The notes under the pieces are model-generated. The model did not search any database. It saw only the letters and a program-made list of their open reading frames with translations, and was not told the origin of the DNA. Shown piece after piece: positions 33,703 through 42,232 of a stretch of 64,000 nucleotides of DNA (positions within the stretch are counted from its first letter, which is position 1; each line of letters begins with the position of its first letter). Location of the stretch: contig JBHJNQ010000065.1 of assembly GCA_050330635.1 (NCBI GenBank), positions 11,853-75,852 on the forward strand, given 5' to 3'. The position numbers were made by a program, and so were the translations under genes. The stretch comes from CADEDH01 sp050330635. GTDB lineage: Bacteria > Actinomycetota > Acidimicrobiia > Acidimicrobiales > SZUA-35.

Positions 33703-34053
33703 ATGACGGGACGTGGTCACATCGCCTGGTCGGTGGACGGCTCGATGTCGGAGCCCGTCGGCGGCACGGCGGTGGCGCTGGTGGCGGCTTGTCGGGGCGT
33801 GCGTCGGGCTGCGGCCCACGCCCAGTTCTCGCTCCGGCTCGACAGCAGGCAGTCGATCGAGGGCACGGCCGACGATCTCGTCCGTGCCGCCGACGAGCTG
33901 GCCCGCCAACGCCACCGCTATGTGGCGGCTCTGGTGGCGGCGACCGGCCAGCCCGACGACATCGTGGCCCGGGAGATCGATCGGGGCCGCGCCCACAGGG
34001 CCGCCGAGGCGGTGACGCTGGGCATCGTCGATGTCATCGTCGACGGCTCGTGA
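33703..34053 (+). CDS. Short ClpP-like protein, probably catalytically inactive
   Basis: 116 residues. The second half (RYVAALVAATGQPDDIVARE, then DRGRAHRAAEAVTLGIVDVIV) aligns with the C-terminal half of ClpP (TGQ...D.DR...SAEEA..YGLID). In the first half GGTAVALVAACRGVRRAAAHAQFSLR corresponds to the ClpP segment holding the catalytic Ser (ASMGA) and His (IMIHQ); here these positions read ALVAA and QFSLR, so both appear lost. The N-terminal 60-70 residues of ClpP, including axial loops, are missing. Coupled to the HTH gene. It may bind Clp subunits or have been recruited as a partner of the regulator. Confidence 0.6.
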   Translation: MTGRGHIAWSVDGSMSEPVGGTAVALVAACRGVRRAAAHAQFSLRLDSRQSIEGTADDLVRAADELARQRHRYVAALVAATGQPDDIVAREIDRGRAHRAAEAVTLGIVDVIVDGS

Positions 34054-34054
34054 G

Positions 34055-34594
34055 TCAGCTCTGACCGTCGGTCTCGGGGCCGGCGTCGGGGTCGTCGAGG
34101 CCGAACCGGGCGGGATCGAGATCGTCGAGGAAGGCTCGGAAGTCGGAGACCTCCTCGTCGATCGTGGTTTGGTCGGGCACGTTCTCGGCGACGAGCGGCA
34201 GGGCGCCCATCTCGTCGAGCACGTCGTCGCTCACGAAGACGGGGGCATCGAGGCGTACCGCGAGGGCGATGGCATCCGAGGGACGGGCGTCGACCCGACG
34301 CTGGTCGGTCGACGTTTCGATTTTGAGCTCGGCGACGAAGGTGCCCTCGTCCATGCCGGTGACCTCCACCGCCGTCAGTCGACCGCCGAGTTGGAGGAGG
34401 AGCATGGCCATGAGGTCGTGGCTCATCGGTCGTTCGGTCTCCTGCCCGGTGGCCGCCATGGCGATGGCGTCCGCCTCGGGTGCACCGACGAAGATGGGGA
34501 GCAGACGGTGGGGTTCATCGTGCTCCCGGAGCACCACGATCGGGGCTCCGACGTTGGCTTCCACACCTACTGCTGCGAGATCCATCAGCTTCAT
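34055..34594 (-). CDS. Bifunctional nuclease family (DUF151) protein
   Basis: 179 residues. The BFN domain is clear: VVLREHDEPHRLLPIFVGAPEA, RPMSHDLMAMLL and DARPSDAIALAVRLDAPVFVSDDVLDE. Plant and Thermotoga members show RNase/DNase activity; in actinobacteria the gene is widespread and its role is unclear. An acidic C-terminal tail (about 145-179) is present. It is convergent with the ClpP-like gene, one base apart. A TAGACT box 6 bases upstream of the ATG supports the start and leaderless expression. Confidence 0.93.
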   Translation of the reverse strand: MKLMDLAAVGVEANVGAPIVVLREHDEPHRLLPIFVGAPEADAIAMAATGQETERPMSHDLMAMLLLQLGGRLTAVEVTGMDEGTFVAELKIETSTDQRRVDARPSDAIALAVRLDAPVFVSDDVLDEMGALPLVAENVPDQTTIDEEVSDFRAFLDDLDPARFGLDDPDAGPETDGQS

Positions 34595-34600
34595 TCCACG

Positions 34601-34606
34601 AGTCTA
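34601..34606 (-). promoter_or_regulatory. -10 box (TAGACT) of a leaderless promoter
   Basis: Six bases before the ATG of the DUF151 gene on the minus strand. Confidence 0.5.
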
Positions 34607-34798
34607 ACCGGTGTCGACAGCAAAGCTGATAGTCAGGCAATAAGGTTTTCTCCTGTGCGACGCGTCACGTTGCGGGCGGGTGTTGGGGTGGACGGCCGCC
34701 GCAGCGGGGCGTAGAACGGTCGGATCGTCGTCGAGAAGCGGCAGGCCGTCTGGCCCGACTGATCGTCGGCGTCGAGCAACACCGACAGGGGAGGGGAC

Positions 34799-35704
34799 AT
34801 GGAGCAATCGCACGACACGACCGACGGTGCCGAACCCGGTCGCCCCGGGGGCGTCTCGGCACCGGTTGAGCCCGCCGACCGGGGCGTGACCTGGGCGCCG
34901 TGGGCCGCCATCGCCGGGTACTCCGGCTTCGAGGTGGCCAACTCGCGGGGCCGGGTGTCGATAGCGCAGATCGGCGTGGACGCTTTCGCCGTGGCCACGC
35001 CGTTCCGCTTCATCGATCAGCCCACCCTCGACCACTACCGCCACCGTCTCGTCGGCGCCGGCTCCTCCCCCGAGCAGGCCGAGATCATGCTCGACGACGC
35101 CAGGGCCCTGACGCCGGACGAATCGATCACCGACCTGGCGTCGATCCCGCGTTTCGTGGCGTGGTTCGAGGATCCGTACGGGCGTCACACGCTGGCTGCC
35201 ATCCTCCACGACAAGCTGATCGTCGACGAACCCAACGGCGGTGACCTCGGCAACGACATCCTCTCCGACAGCCTCTTTCGCGACATGATGGGCGTGGCCG
35301 GCGTGCCGTTGTTCAAGCGGTGGTTGATGTGGGCCGCCGTCGCCGCCCGCACCCGGTGGGTGGCCGGCGGCTACCGCCGCCTGTCACTCATCCTGTGGGG
35401 ACTGCTCGGCGTGATCGGGGTGGCGTCGGGGGTGGTGGCTGCGCTGGCGTTCTTCGGTGATCTGGGATCGTGGGATCGACCGCTGGAATGGGCCCTCGTG
35501 GCCGTCACCCTCCCGATCGGCGCTGCCCTGCTGTGGGGGAGGCAGTACGGGGCGGGGATCGTGGCCGCCGCCGCCGGCCTGTGGCTCATCCCCGCCGCCG
35601 TCATCGTCGTCCTCGGGCTCGGTGTCTACATGCTGTCCGAGAAGGCGATCGCCCGCTTCCATCGCCGACCCCCGCCCTCGGCTCAAACGCTGAACAGCCC
35701 CTGA
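34799..35704 (+). CDS. DUF1353 protein with C-terminal membrane helices
   Basis: 301 residues. After a Pro/Gly-rich N-terminus, residues about 95-195 carry DUF1353 marks: ITDLASIPRFVAWFEDPYG, TLAAILHDKLI, and FRDMMGVAGVPLFKRWLMWAAV. DUF1353 is common in phages and bacteria and structurally resembles a peptidase-like fold, but its activity is unproven. Three or four hydrophobic helices follow (LILWGLLGVIGVASGVVAAL, ALVAVTLPIGAALLWG, GIVAAAAGLWLIPAAVIVVL), so this copy is membrane-anchored, which is unusual. Ribosome site GGGGAGGGG precedes the ATG. Confidence 0.78.
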   Translation: MEQSHDTTDGAEPGRPGGVSAPVEPADRGVTWAPWAAIAGYSGFEVANSRGRVSIAQIGVDAFAVATPFRFIDQPTLDHYRHRLVGAGSSPEQAEIMLDDARALTPDESITDLASIPRFVAWFEDPYGRHTLAAILHDKLIVDEPNGGDLGNDILSDSLFRDMMGVAGVPLFKRWLMWAAVAARTRWVAGGYRRLSLILWGLLGVIGVASGVVAALAFFGDLGSWDRPLEWALVAVTLPIGAALLWGRQYGAGIVAAAAGLWLIPAAVIVVLGLGVYMLSEKAIARFHRRPPPSAQTLNSP

Positions 35705-35834
35705 GGCGGTGCCGGGGGCCGACACCGGCCTGACGCCGCGTCATCCGCCACGTCGATCGGTGTCGACCCCGGTCGGTTGCCAATACCCTCGGCCGGACTC
35801 GTCCGCCGGGCCACGGCCCGGGAGGGGAAGGCAA

Positions 35835-36311
35835 ATGACCAACCAGTTCGACTTCACCAACGACGAGTGGGAGGCACTGAGCGCGGCGCCGGTGCTCGTC
35901 GGGGTCGCCATGGCCCGGGCCGCCGACAGCGGCCGCTTCGGTAGCTACCGCGAGAGCCGGGCGGTGATGGCGGCGCTCGAACCCGACGTCACCGGCAGCC
36001 CGGCGGCCGATCTGATCCGGGCGGCCGCCGCCGCCGACGTCACCGAACTGATCGAGCGGCTCACGGTCGGCGACACGATCGGGCCCGAGGCGTGGGCCGA
36101 GTTGGCCGTGACGGCGTGCGCCGAGGCCGCTGACGCCCTCATCGCCCGCGCCCTCCCCGAGGAGGCGACCGGCTTCACAACCTGGCTCCTGGCCGTGGCC
36201 AACGACGTCGCCAACGCCGCCAAGGAGGGCGGTGTCCGGATCAGCCCGCCCGAGGCCGACCTGTTGCGTCGTCTCGCCGCCGCACTCCGCCTCGACGTCG
36301 CCAGCGACTAG
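35835..36311 (+). CDS. Conserved hypothetical protein
   Basis: 158 residues, helical and acidic, without membrane segments. It begins NQFDFTNDEWEALSAAPVLV and ends with helices rich in Ala/Leu. Similar small proteins with an F-T-x-x-E-W start occur in actinobacteria without known function. The ATG follows a good GGAGGGGAAGG site. It stands alone on the plus strand. Confidence 0.65.
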   Translation: MTNQFDFTNDEWEALSAAPVLVGVAMARAADSGRFGSYRESRAVMAALEPDVTGSPAADLIRAAAAADVTELIERLTVGDTIGPEAWAELAVTACAEAADALIARALPEEATGFTTWLLAVANDVANAAKEGGVRISPPEADLLRRLAAALRLDVASD

Positions 36312-36549
36312 GAGCGGCTGGCCGTGGCGGCCGGCATCGAGCGCCTGCCCGCTATGAGGCCCGTCGCCGGTCGGCCGGCGACGAGCGCCTGTCAGTCAGT
36401 GACCCGACGTCATCCCAGGCCGGTCGCTCCACCGCGGCCACCGATGTGGCGGCACCACCGTCGTGCACTTGGGCTCCTGGCCGAGACAGTGGCTAGGGTC
36501 GTCACCACCGGGTGACGACCGTTGGCGTCGGCTCGAGGGGGGGGACGAT
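36312..36549. other. Intergenic region before the acyl-CoA dehydrogenase
   Basis: No gene is visible in these 238 bases. TAGGGT at 36494-36499 is a possible -10 box for the acyl-CoA dehydrogenase operon, giving a leader of about 45 bases that ends in a G-rich ribosome site. Confidence 0.4.
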
Positions 36550-37860
36550 ATGGCAGCAACACCGGAGGCGGTGCAGGCCGAGGTCGAGGCTTGGATCGAC
36601 GACAACTGGAATCCCGAGATGACGGTGGGGGAGTGGTGGGGTCGCCTGGCCGGGGCCGGGCTCAGCCACGCCGAGCTCGACCCGCCCCACGGCTGGGGCT
36701 ACGGCCGAGACGAGGCGGCCGCCGTGTTCGCCGCCCTCCGGGCCAGAGAGGCGATGGGGCCACCGTCGGGTATCGGTCGTTCCCTGGCCCTGCCCACGAT
36801 CTTCGCCCATGGCACCACCGAGCAGATCGACCGCTTCATCCCCCCGATCCTCGACGGCAGCGAGGGCTGGTGTCAGCTGTTCTCCGAGCCCGGTGCCGGC
36901 TCCGACCTGGCCGGCCTCCAGACCCGGGCCGAGCGCGACGGCGACGAGTGGGTGGTCAACGGTCAGAAGGTGTGGACCTCCACCGGCCAGTACGCCGACT
37001 ACGCCATCCTCATCGCCCGCACCGCCCCCGACCTCCCCAAGCACCAGGGCATCACCTATTTCCTGTTCCCGGTACGGCAGGACGGCGTGGACATCCGGCC
37101 CCTGCGGGAGATGACGGGTCACGCCGTGTTCAACGAGGTCTTCCTCGACGACGCCCGAGTCCCCGACGCCTTCCGCCTCGGCGACGTCAACGGGGGGTGG
37201 CGGGTGGCCAACACCACCCTGACCCACGAACGGGCCGGTATCGGCGTGGCCTCCGGCGGGTTCAGCCGGGCCGCCGCCGGGCCGATCGCCGGCCACCTGA
37301 CCCGCCCGTGCCGGGAGTTCATGCGCGGCTCCCGCCACCAGGTCATGTCGCAGACCCATGTCTCGCCGGGAACGATGAACCGGTTCCGGGCGATCGGCCA
37401 GGAGCGGGGCGGGCTCGACGATCCCCTCGTCCGCCAGACGTTCGCCGAGCTCCACACCAGGGTCCAGGTGCTCGGTCTCTCGGCCCGGCGGGCCCGCGGC
37501 GGGGCCGGCGGCCGGACGGGCGTCGAGGGGTCGCTGGCCAAGATCGCCATGACCGAGGCCCTCCTGGGGGCACGCGACCTGGGCGAGGATCTCTTCGGCC
37601 CGGACGCCCAACTGTGGAAGGAGGGCGCCGTCGACGAACGGTGGTTCCAGGAGATGCTGCTGTTCTCCCCGGCCCCCGCCATCTACGGAGGCACCGATCA
37701 GATCCAGCGCAACATCATCGGCGAGCGCGGCTTGGGCCTGCCCAAGGAGCCCGGACACCCCCGTGACACCCCGTTCAACGAGTTGCCGGCCAACGCCCAG
37801 CGTGCGGCGACCGCCCCTGACCCCCGGCCCGCCACCGACCGGACGGAGACACCACGATGA
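36550..37860 (+). CDS. Acyl-CoA dehydrogenase
   Basis: 436 residues. Mid-domain: CQLFSEPGAGSDLAGLQTRA (FAD-binding) and WVVNGQKVWTSTGQYADYAI; C-terminal helices end with APAIYGGTDQIQRNIIGERGLGLPKEP. The usual medium-chain catalytic Glu of the YEGT motif is Gly here, as in many actinobacterial FadE proteins whose base lies elsewhere. It oxidises an acyl-CoA to the 2-enoyl form. A Pro/Thr-rich tail of about 35 residues overlaps the next gene (ATGA). The two MaoC-type genes downstream would hydrate the product. Confidence 0.93.
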   Translation: MAATPEAVQAEVEAWIDDNWNPEMTVGEWWGRLAGAGLSHAELDPPHGWGYGRDEAAAVFAALRAREAMGPPSGIGRSLALPTIFAHGTTEQIDRFIPPILDGSEGWCQLFSEPGAGSDLAGLQTRAERDGDEWVVNGQKVWTSTGQYADYAILIARTAPDLPKHQGITYFLFPVRQDGVDIRPLREMTGHAVFNEVFLDDARVPDAFRLGDVNGGWRVANTTLTHERAGIGVASGGFSRAAAGPIAGHLTRPCREFMRGSRHQVMSQTHVSPGTMNRFRAIGQERGGLDDPLVRQTFAELHTRVQVLGLSARRARGGAGGRTGVEGSLAKIAMTEALLGARDLGEDLFGPDAQLWKEGAVDERWFQEMLLFSPAPAIYGGTDQIQRNIIGERGLGLPKEPGHPRDTPFNELPANAQRAATAPDPRPATDRTETPR

Positions 37861-38411
37861 GCGACAGCACGACCAGCGGGAGCACCCCTACCGACGACCG
37901 CGAATCCGGCGGGACCACGCCCGGCGATGACGGCGAGAGCCTCGTTACCCCCGACATGCACGAACGGAAGGGAGTGTGGGGCGACGAGGTCACCTCGCCC
38001 CCGGTGGCCGAGTCCGACATCCGCCGCTGGGCGATCGCCGTCCACTGGCCCGAGACGCCACCCCCGATCTTCTGGGACGCCGACTACGCCGCCACCACCC
38101 GCTGGGGCGGGATCGTCGCCCCACCCGACTTCAACCCCTTCGCCTGGCCCATCCGGACCCCGAGGACTGCCACCGACAACAAGCGCGACCGGTCGAAGCG
38201 GCGGCTGCGGGGCATGAACGGCGGCCAGGTCGAGACCTACGGCGTGCCCATCCGCCCCGGCGACGTCATCACCGCCCGCAACCGGCTTCGCGACTGGGAC
38301 GAACGCGACACCCGACTCGGTCGCACCCTGTTCACCAACCACGAGACCGAATGGCACAACCAGAACGGCGAGCTGGTCAAACGGCGGGTGTCGACCGCCA
38401 TCCGGTACTGA
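37857..38411 (+). CDS. MaoC-type N-terminal half (FAS1-like dehydratase domain)
   Basis: 184 residues. A disordered Ser/Thr/Gly-rich N-terminus (about 1-30) is followed by a hotdog domain: VAESDIRRWAIAVHWPETPP, then YAATTRWGGIVAPPDFNPFA, typical of the non-catalytic half in two-subunit enoyl-CoA hydratases such as the steroid ChsH1/ChsH2 type. It probably pairs with the catalytic half encoded 106 bases downstream. The start overlaps the dehydrogenase stop. Confidence 0.85.
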   Translation: MSDSTTSGSTPTDDRESGGTTPGDDGESLVTPDMHERKGVWGDEVTSPPVAESDIRRWAIAVHWPETPPPIFWDADYAATTRWGGIVAPPDFNPFAWPIRTPRTATDNKRDRSKRRLRGMNGGQVETYGVPIRPGDVITARNRLRDWDERDTRLGRTLFTNHETEWHNQNGELVKRRVSTAIRY

Positions 38412-38517
38412 CCGGAACGGCTGGCCGACCCGCTCCGCTGCCCGGCCCCTGGCCGCGCCACGGGGCCGAGTCAGCGACTACGACTACGAGTACGAGGTCG
38501 AGACAGGAGACGTAACG

Positions 38518-38970
38518 ATGGCAACCAACGTGTACTTCGAGGATGTGACGGTGGGCGACGCCCTGCCCGGATGGTCGCGCACGACCGACTTCATGAGCTG
38601 GAACCGCTACGCCGCCGTCAACGACGAGTTCGTGTACATCCACATGGACGACGAGGCCGGCCGCAAAGCGCTCAACGACCAGGGGGCCTTCGGGATGGGC
38701 AACCTCCGCTACGCCTACATCGTCAACGCCCTCCAGGACTGGATCGGCGACGAGGCCCAGATTAGGGAGATCGGCTGCCAGTTCCGGGCCATCAACCAGA
38801 AGAACGACGTCCTGACCGTGGTCGGACAGGTGACGGAGACCCGCGTGGTCGACGGCGAGCACCAACTCGTCCTCGACGTCGACGTGGTCAACCAGGACGG
38901 GGACAAGACCTGCCCCGGTCACGCCATCGTGGTCGTGCCGTCCCGCCACACCGCCGAGGAGCAGGCCTGA
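38518..38970 (+). CDS. MaoC-type catalytic half, enoyl-CoA hydratase
   Basis: 150 residues, one hotdog fold. The hydratase-2 motif is YAAVNDEFVYIHMDDEAG, with the Asp and His of the Asp-x4-His dyad. FGMGNLRYAYIVNALQDWIG follows as the central helix. Together with the upstream half it should add water across a 2-enoyl-CoA. A GGAGACGTAACG stretch precedes the ATG. The genes dehydrogenase, N-half and C-half form one beta-oxidation operon. Confidence 0.88.
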   Translation: MATNVYFEDVTVGDALPGWSRTTDFMSWNRYAAVNDEFVYIHMDDEAGRKALNDQGAFGMGNLRYAYIVNALQDWIGDEAQIREIGCQFRAINQKNDVLTVVGQVTETRVVDGEHQLVLDVDVVNQDGDKTCPGHAIVVVPSRHTAEEQA

Positions 38971-38984
38971 GACCGCGACGCTGC

Positions 38985-40430
38985 TCACACGAGGCCCCGC
39001 AACTCGCCCCGGGGCGGGCTGGATCTCCCGTCGGGCCGGACCTGAGGGCGTGAGAGGTCGGCCCGGTCGGCGGCGTGGCGTCCGGCGTGCCAACCCTGCG
39101 GGTCGGTCCCGCCGCTCGACCTCAAGGACCTCAGCGACCCGAAGCTCGCCTCCACCGCCTCGTCGACCGCCCGCTTCCGGTCGGCCAGGACCGGCACCAG
39201 CGACCCCGATGGGCCCTGGCCCGAGGGGGGACGGTCGTCGGTCCATCGGCGCTCGACCTCGGCGGTGACCTCGCTCAACCGCTGACCCACCCGGAAGGTG
39301 TAGGCCGACAGGAACGACGAGCGGAACCCCCGGCTGCGGCGTCGACCTCCCGCCGGTTCGCCCCGCCCGGCGCGGTGCATCTCCCGCTGGGCCTGGACGA
39401 GCAGGGAGGTGTAGAGCGTCTCGCACCAGATCAGGTCGTGGTCGAAGCCGATGACCGTCACCAGGCCGTACTCGACATCGATCACGGCACGGCACCGGGC
39501 CGCCCCGGCCACCACCGTGACCAGCGACGCCTTGGCCCGGGCGTAGGGGTCGTCGACCGGCAACCGGACCGCCGTCGGATTCGCCGCCGACGGTGCCTCG
39601 GCCCACAGCATCGCCTCGTCGATGGCGTGACGGACCATCAGCTCCTGCGCCTTGGCCATGCAGGCCTCGGCCTCGGCCTCGTAGGTGGTCGACTCGGCCT
39701 TGGCCAGCAGCCGCCGGACCCGGGTCATCGCCGGGCTGGCCTCCTGGCCGGCCAGGTCGACCATCGACCGGTCGAGTGCCCCGGGTGACCCGGGTGGCGG
39801 GATGACCGGCCCCACCTGGCGCAGCTGCGTCAGCTCGAACAGCACCGCCCCGCCCAGCTCGACGACGTCCGGCCAGGGGGGAGGGTCGACCGAGGGAGCC
39901 AGGGGTGGCATCTTCGCCAACCAGCCCCATCCGGGCATCTCGGCCAACCCCAACCTCTCGACGTGGCGCTGCCACCGGGGGTGCAACGTGGTTCCGTAGC
40001 GACGGGCGTGGTCGGCGGCGAGGGCGACCGCCGCCAACTGCTCCGCATGGGCGGAGATCGAACGCCGACACTGGCGCAACACCTCCCCCGGCAGCCACCC
40101 CAGGGCCCACGCCCGGGCCACCGCGTCGGCCAGACGGGCCTCCAGTTCGGCGGCCACCACCTCGGGGATCAGTTGGTCGAGGAGGACGGCGACCTGGCGT
40201 CGCCGGACCCGGTCGCCCGTGGCCCGGGCCCACTGGTCTCGCTCGATCAGCTCCGCCGCCAGCCGCTCCTCGGCTTGCACGTCCTCGAACCCGCTCTGGT
40301 CATCATCGAGTTGGGCCTCGTCGGCACCGCCGAGCGGGTCGGCGGCCGCCCGTTGTCGTCGCTCGCGATCCCGTCGCTGGTGGCGCTCCTTTGCTTTCAG
40401 TTTCCTTCGTTGCTTGTTGTTTTGTCCCAT
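38985..40430 (-). CDS. DUF2786 domain protein
   Basis: 481 residues. A Lys/Arg-rich N-terminus (GQNNKQRRKLKAKERHQRRD) may bind nucleic acid. The DUF2786 segment lies in the middle (about 245-285): RVRRLLAKAESTTYEAEAEACMAKAQELM. After it comes a beta-rich part with a possible metal site and FRSSFLSAYTFRVGQRLSEV. DUF2786 proteins occur in phages and actinobacteria; the function is unknown. The chosen ATG at 40430 has a TACGTT -10 box 7 bases upstream. It is divergent from the membrane ligase-like gene. Confidence 0.8.
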   Translation of the reverse strand: MGQNNKQRRKLKAKERHQRRDRERRQRAAADPLGGADEAQLDDDQSGFEDVQAEERLAAELIERDQWARATGDRVRRRQVAVLLDQLIPEVVAAELEARLADAVARAWALGWLPGEVLRQCRRSISAHAEQLAAVALAADHARRYGTTLHPRWQRHVERLGLAEMPGWGWLAKMPPLAPSVDPPPWPDVVELGGAVLFELTQLRQVGPVIPPPGSPGALDRSMVDLAGQEASPAMTRVRRLLAKAESTTYEAEAEACMAKAQELMVRHAIDEAMLWAEAPSAANPTAVRLPVDDPYARAKASLVTVVAGAARCRAVIDVEYGLVTVIGFDHDLIWCETLYTSLLVQAQREMHRAGRGEPAGGRRRSRGFRSSFLSAYTFRVGQRLSEVTAEVERRWTDDRPPSGQGPSGSLVPVLADRKRAVDEAVEASFGSLRSLRSSGGTDPQGWHAGRHAADRADLSRPQVRPDGRSSPPRGELRGLV

Positions 40431-40437
40431 GGGGGCC

Positions 40438-40443
40438 AACGTA
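40438..40443 (-). promoter_or_regulatory. -10 box (TACGTT) of a leaderless promoter
   Basis: Seven bases before the ATG of the DUF2786 gene. Confidence 0.45.
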
Positions 40444-40549
40444 GGAGCGAGGGGTGACAGTGGAGGAGAGCACACGCTGGGGGTGGGTGGGCGCCGACGC
40501 TGGTTGCGTCCACAATGATGGCCATGCAGATCGATCCGGCCGGCCGCCG

Positions 40550-41932
40550 ATGACCTCCACGATCAGTCGACGACCGGCCACCCGTCTCGACACCGTCGAC
40601 GTGGCGCCCCGGTGGCGGCCGAGGCCGGCGCTCCCCCAGCCGGGCCTCACCGAGCAGGCCCTCGTGGTCATCACCACGTTCATCCTCCTCCACGGCACCC
40701 CCAACATCTGGTTCCGGAGCCGGGCCGACTTCCTCCTCGACTCGTCCAACCCGATCCTCGTGATCGTCGAGCTCGGCCTCATCGGCATGGCCTTCCTCCG
40801 GGTGGCCGGCAGCATCGACCATCTGATCGCCATGGCCCGTTCGGAGCCGCTGGTCTACCTCTACGCCGGCATCACCTTCGCTTCCATCTTCTGGTCGGCC
40901 GATCCGGGCGAGACGATCAAGCGCTCGATCGGCTTCCTCGCCCTCACCGCCTACGGGTCGTACCTGGTGATGCGGTTCCCCCTCGAACGCACCCTCCGGC
41001 TGCTGGCGCTGATGTTCGGCATCGGCGCCGTGCTCAACCTGGCCTTCGTGTTCGGTTTCCCCGACTACGGGGTCGATGCCGACGGCCAGTGGACGGGGGT
41101 TTTCTCCCAGAAGAACGGGCTGGGGTTCGCCGCCGCCCTCGCCGTGCCCGCCATGATCGTCGCCGGCCGCGAGAGCACCTTCCTCCGACCGTTCTTCTAC
41201 CTCGGCGCGGTGGCCCATCTCGTGCTGCTCGTCGGATCCGATTCGAAGACCATGCTCGTCGGCACGGTGGGCCCCGTGGCGTTGTCGGTCGTGTACCGGG
41301 GCTTTCGGGGTCGGAGCACCCTGCGGGGTGCCGTGATCATCAGCCTCGCCGGCATGTCCGTCTTCACTTTGGCCTTCGCCACCGCCAACATCGCCCTCCT
41401 GGCCAAATGGCTCGACAAGGACGTGTCGCTCACCGGGCGGGTGCCGTTGTGGGAGACCCTCATGCCGATCGCTCTGGATCGGCCGTTCACCGGCTACGGG
41501 TACGGGGCCACGTTCGGCGGCTTCTTCTCGCCCGTGCACGAGGTGTGGATCCAGAACCAGTGGAAGCCCAGCCACGCTCACAACGCCCTTCTCCAGACGA
41601 CGTTGGAGATCGGGCTCATCGGGGTCGTGCTGTTCCTGGTGCTCTACTTCCGGGTCATCTCGGGGGCCATCAAGCTGGTGGTCATCGTCCCCCGCGCCAT
41701 CGGCCTTTGGCCGCTGGTGTTCCTCACCACCACCCTGCTCGTGTCGATCACCGAGTCGGGGATCGCCGCCAGTGGCCTCGGCTGGGTGATGTTCGTGGTG
41801 GCCGCCGTCACGGTGCCCCTCCACCTCCGACACCGGACCGAGCTCGGCTATTCGAACGACTTCCGCACCGCCACCCACGCCTACACCGCCTACCGCCGGC
41901 TCGGCGTCCCCCGCCTCCGCGGTCGGAGCTGA
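40550..41932 (+). CDS. O-antigen ligase family membrane protein
   Basis: 460 residues with about ten hydrophobic helices, the first at LVVITTFILLHG and the last at WVMFVVAAVTVPLHL. The large loop holds TGRVPLWETLMPIALDRPFTGYGYG and KPSHAHNALLQTTLEIGLIG, the Wzy_C/O-antigen-ligase signatures, including the conserved His. Earlier, GVFSQKNGLGFAAALAVPAM is also typical. Such proteins join sugar chains to a lipid or polymer at the outer face of the membrane. ATG 40550 is preferred; the extension to 40454 is not membrane-like. No other polysaccharide genes are nearby. Confidence 0.88.
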   Translation: MTSTISRRPATRLDTVDVAPRWRPRPALPQPGLTEQALVVITTFILLHGTPNIWFRSRADFLLDSSNPILVIVELGLIGMAFLRVAGSIDHLIAMARSEPLVYLYAGITFASIFWSADPGETIKRSIGFLALTAYGSYLVMRFPLERTLRLLALMFGIGAVLNLAFVFGFPDYGVDADGQWTGVFSQKNGLGFAAALAVPAMIVAGRESTFLRPFFYLGAVAHLVLLVGSDSKTMLVGTVGPVALSVVYRGFRGRSTLRGAVIISLAGMSVFTLAFATANIALLAKWLDKDVSLTGRVPLWETLMPIALDRPFTGYGYGATFGGFFSPVHEVWIQNQWKPSHAHNALLQTTLEIGLIGVVLFLVLYFRVISGAIKLVVIVPRAIGLWPLVFLTTTLLVSITESGIAASGLGWVMFVVAAVTVPLHLRHRTELGYSNDFRTATHAYTAYRRLGVPRLRGRS

Positions 41933-41975
41933 GCGGGGCACCGGCACGGCCGGACGATGGGACCTTCGACACCCA

Positions 41976-42228
41976 TGACCGACACCGCCCTTCAAGCCGT
42001 GGACCAGCGCCCCCATCGCCACCGGGTTCTCCGCCGGAGGACGAGGAGACGGCGTTGCTCCCGTGGGCCGACCCCGAGAACTTCAATCCCGGCTACCTGA
42101 TGCGTAGTCTCCATCTGATGCCCAAGTCGGGCGACCGCCAACCCTGGGTGCACAGCCAGGACTACTGGATGGAGAAGGACGTGATCCCCGCCGCCGATCT
42201 CGACGACGGTTGTCTCGTCTACGAATGA
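41976..42228 (+). pseudogene. Flavin-containing monooxygenase remnant (C-terminal tail)
   Basis: From about 42043 the frame ending at TGA 42226 reads LPWADPENFNPGYLMRSLHL, then WVHSQDYWMEKDVIPAADLDDG, the characteristic end of class B flavin monooxygenases (Baeyer-Villiger type), where the tail names NPGY and an HxQDYW segment. No FAD or NADPH Rossmann motif exists upstream. An ATG at 41976 in a different frame starts MTDTALQAVDQ, possibly the original N-terminus now joined by deletion. The gene is a remnant of about 60 residues. Confidence 0.6.
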
Positions 42229-42232
42229 GGTG

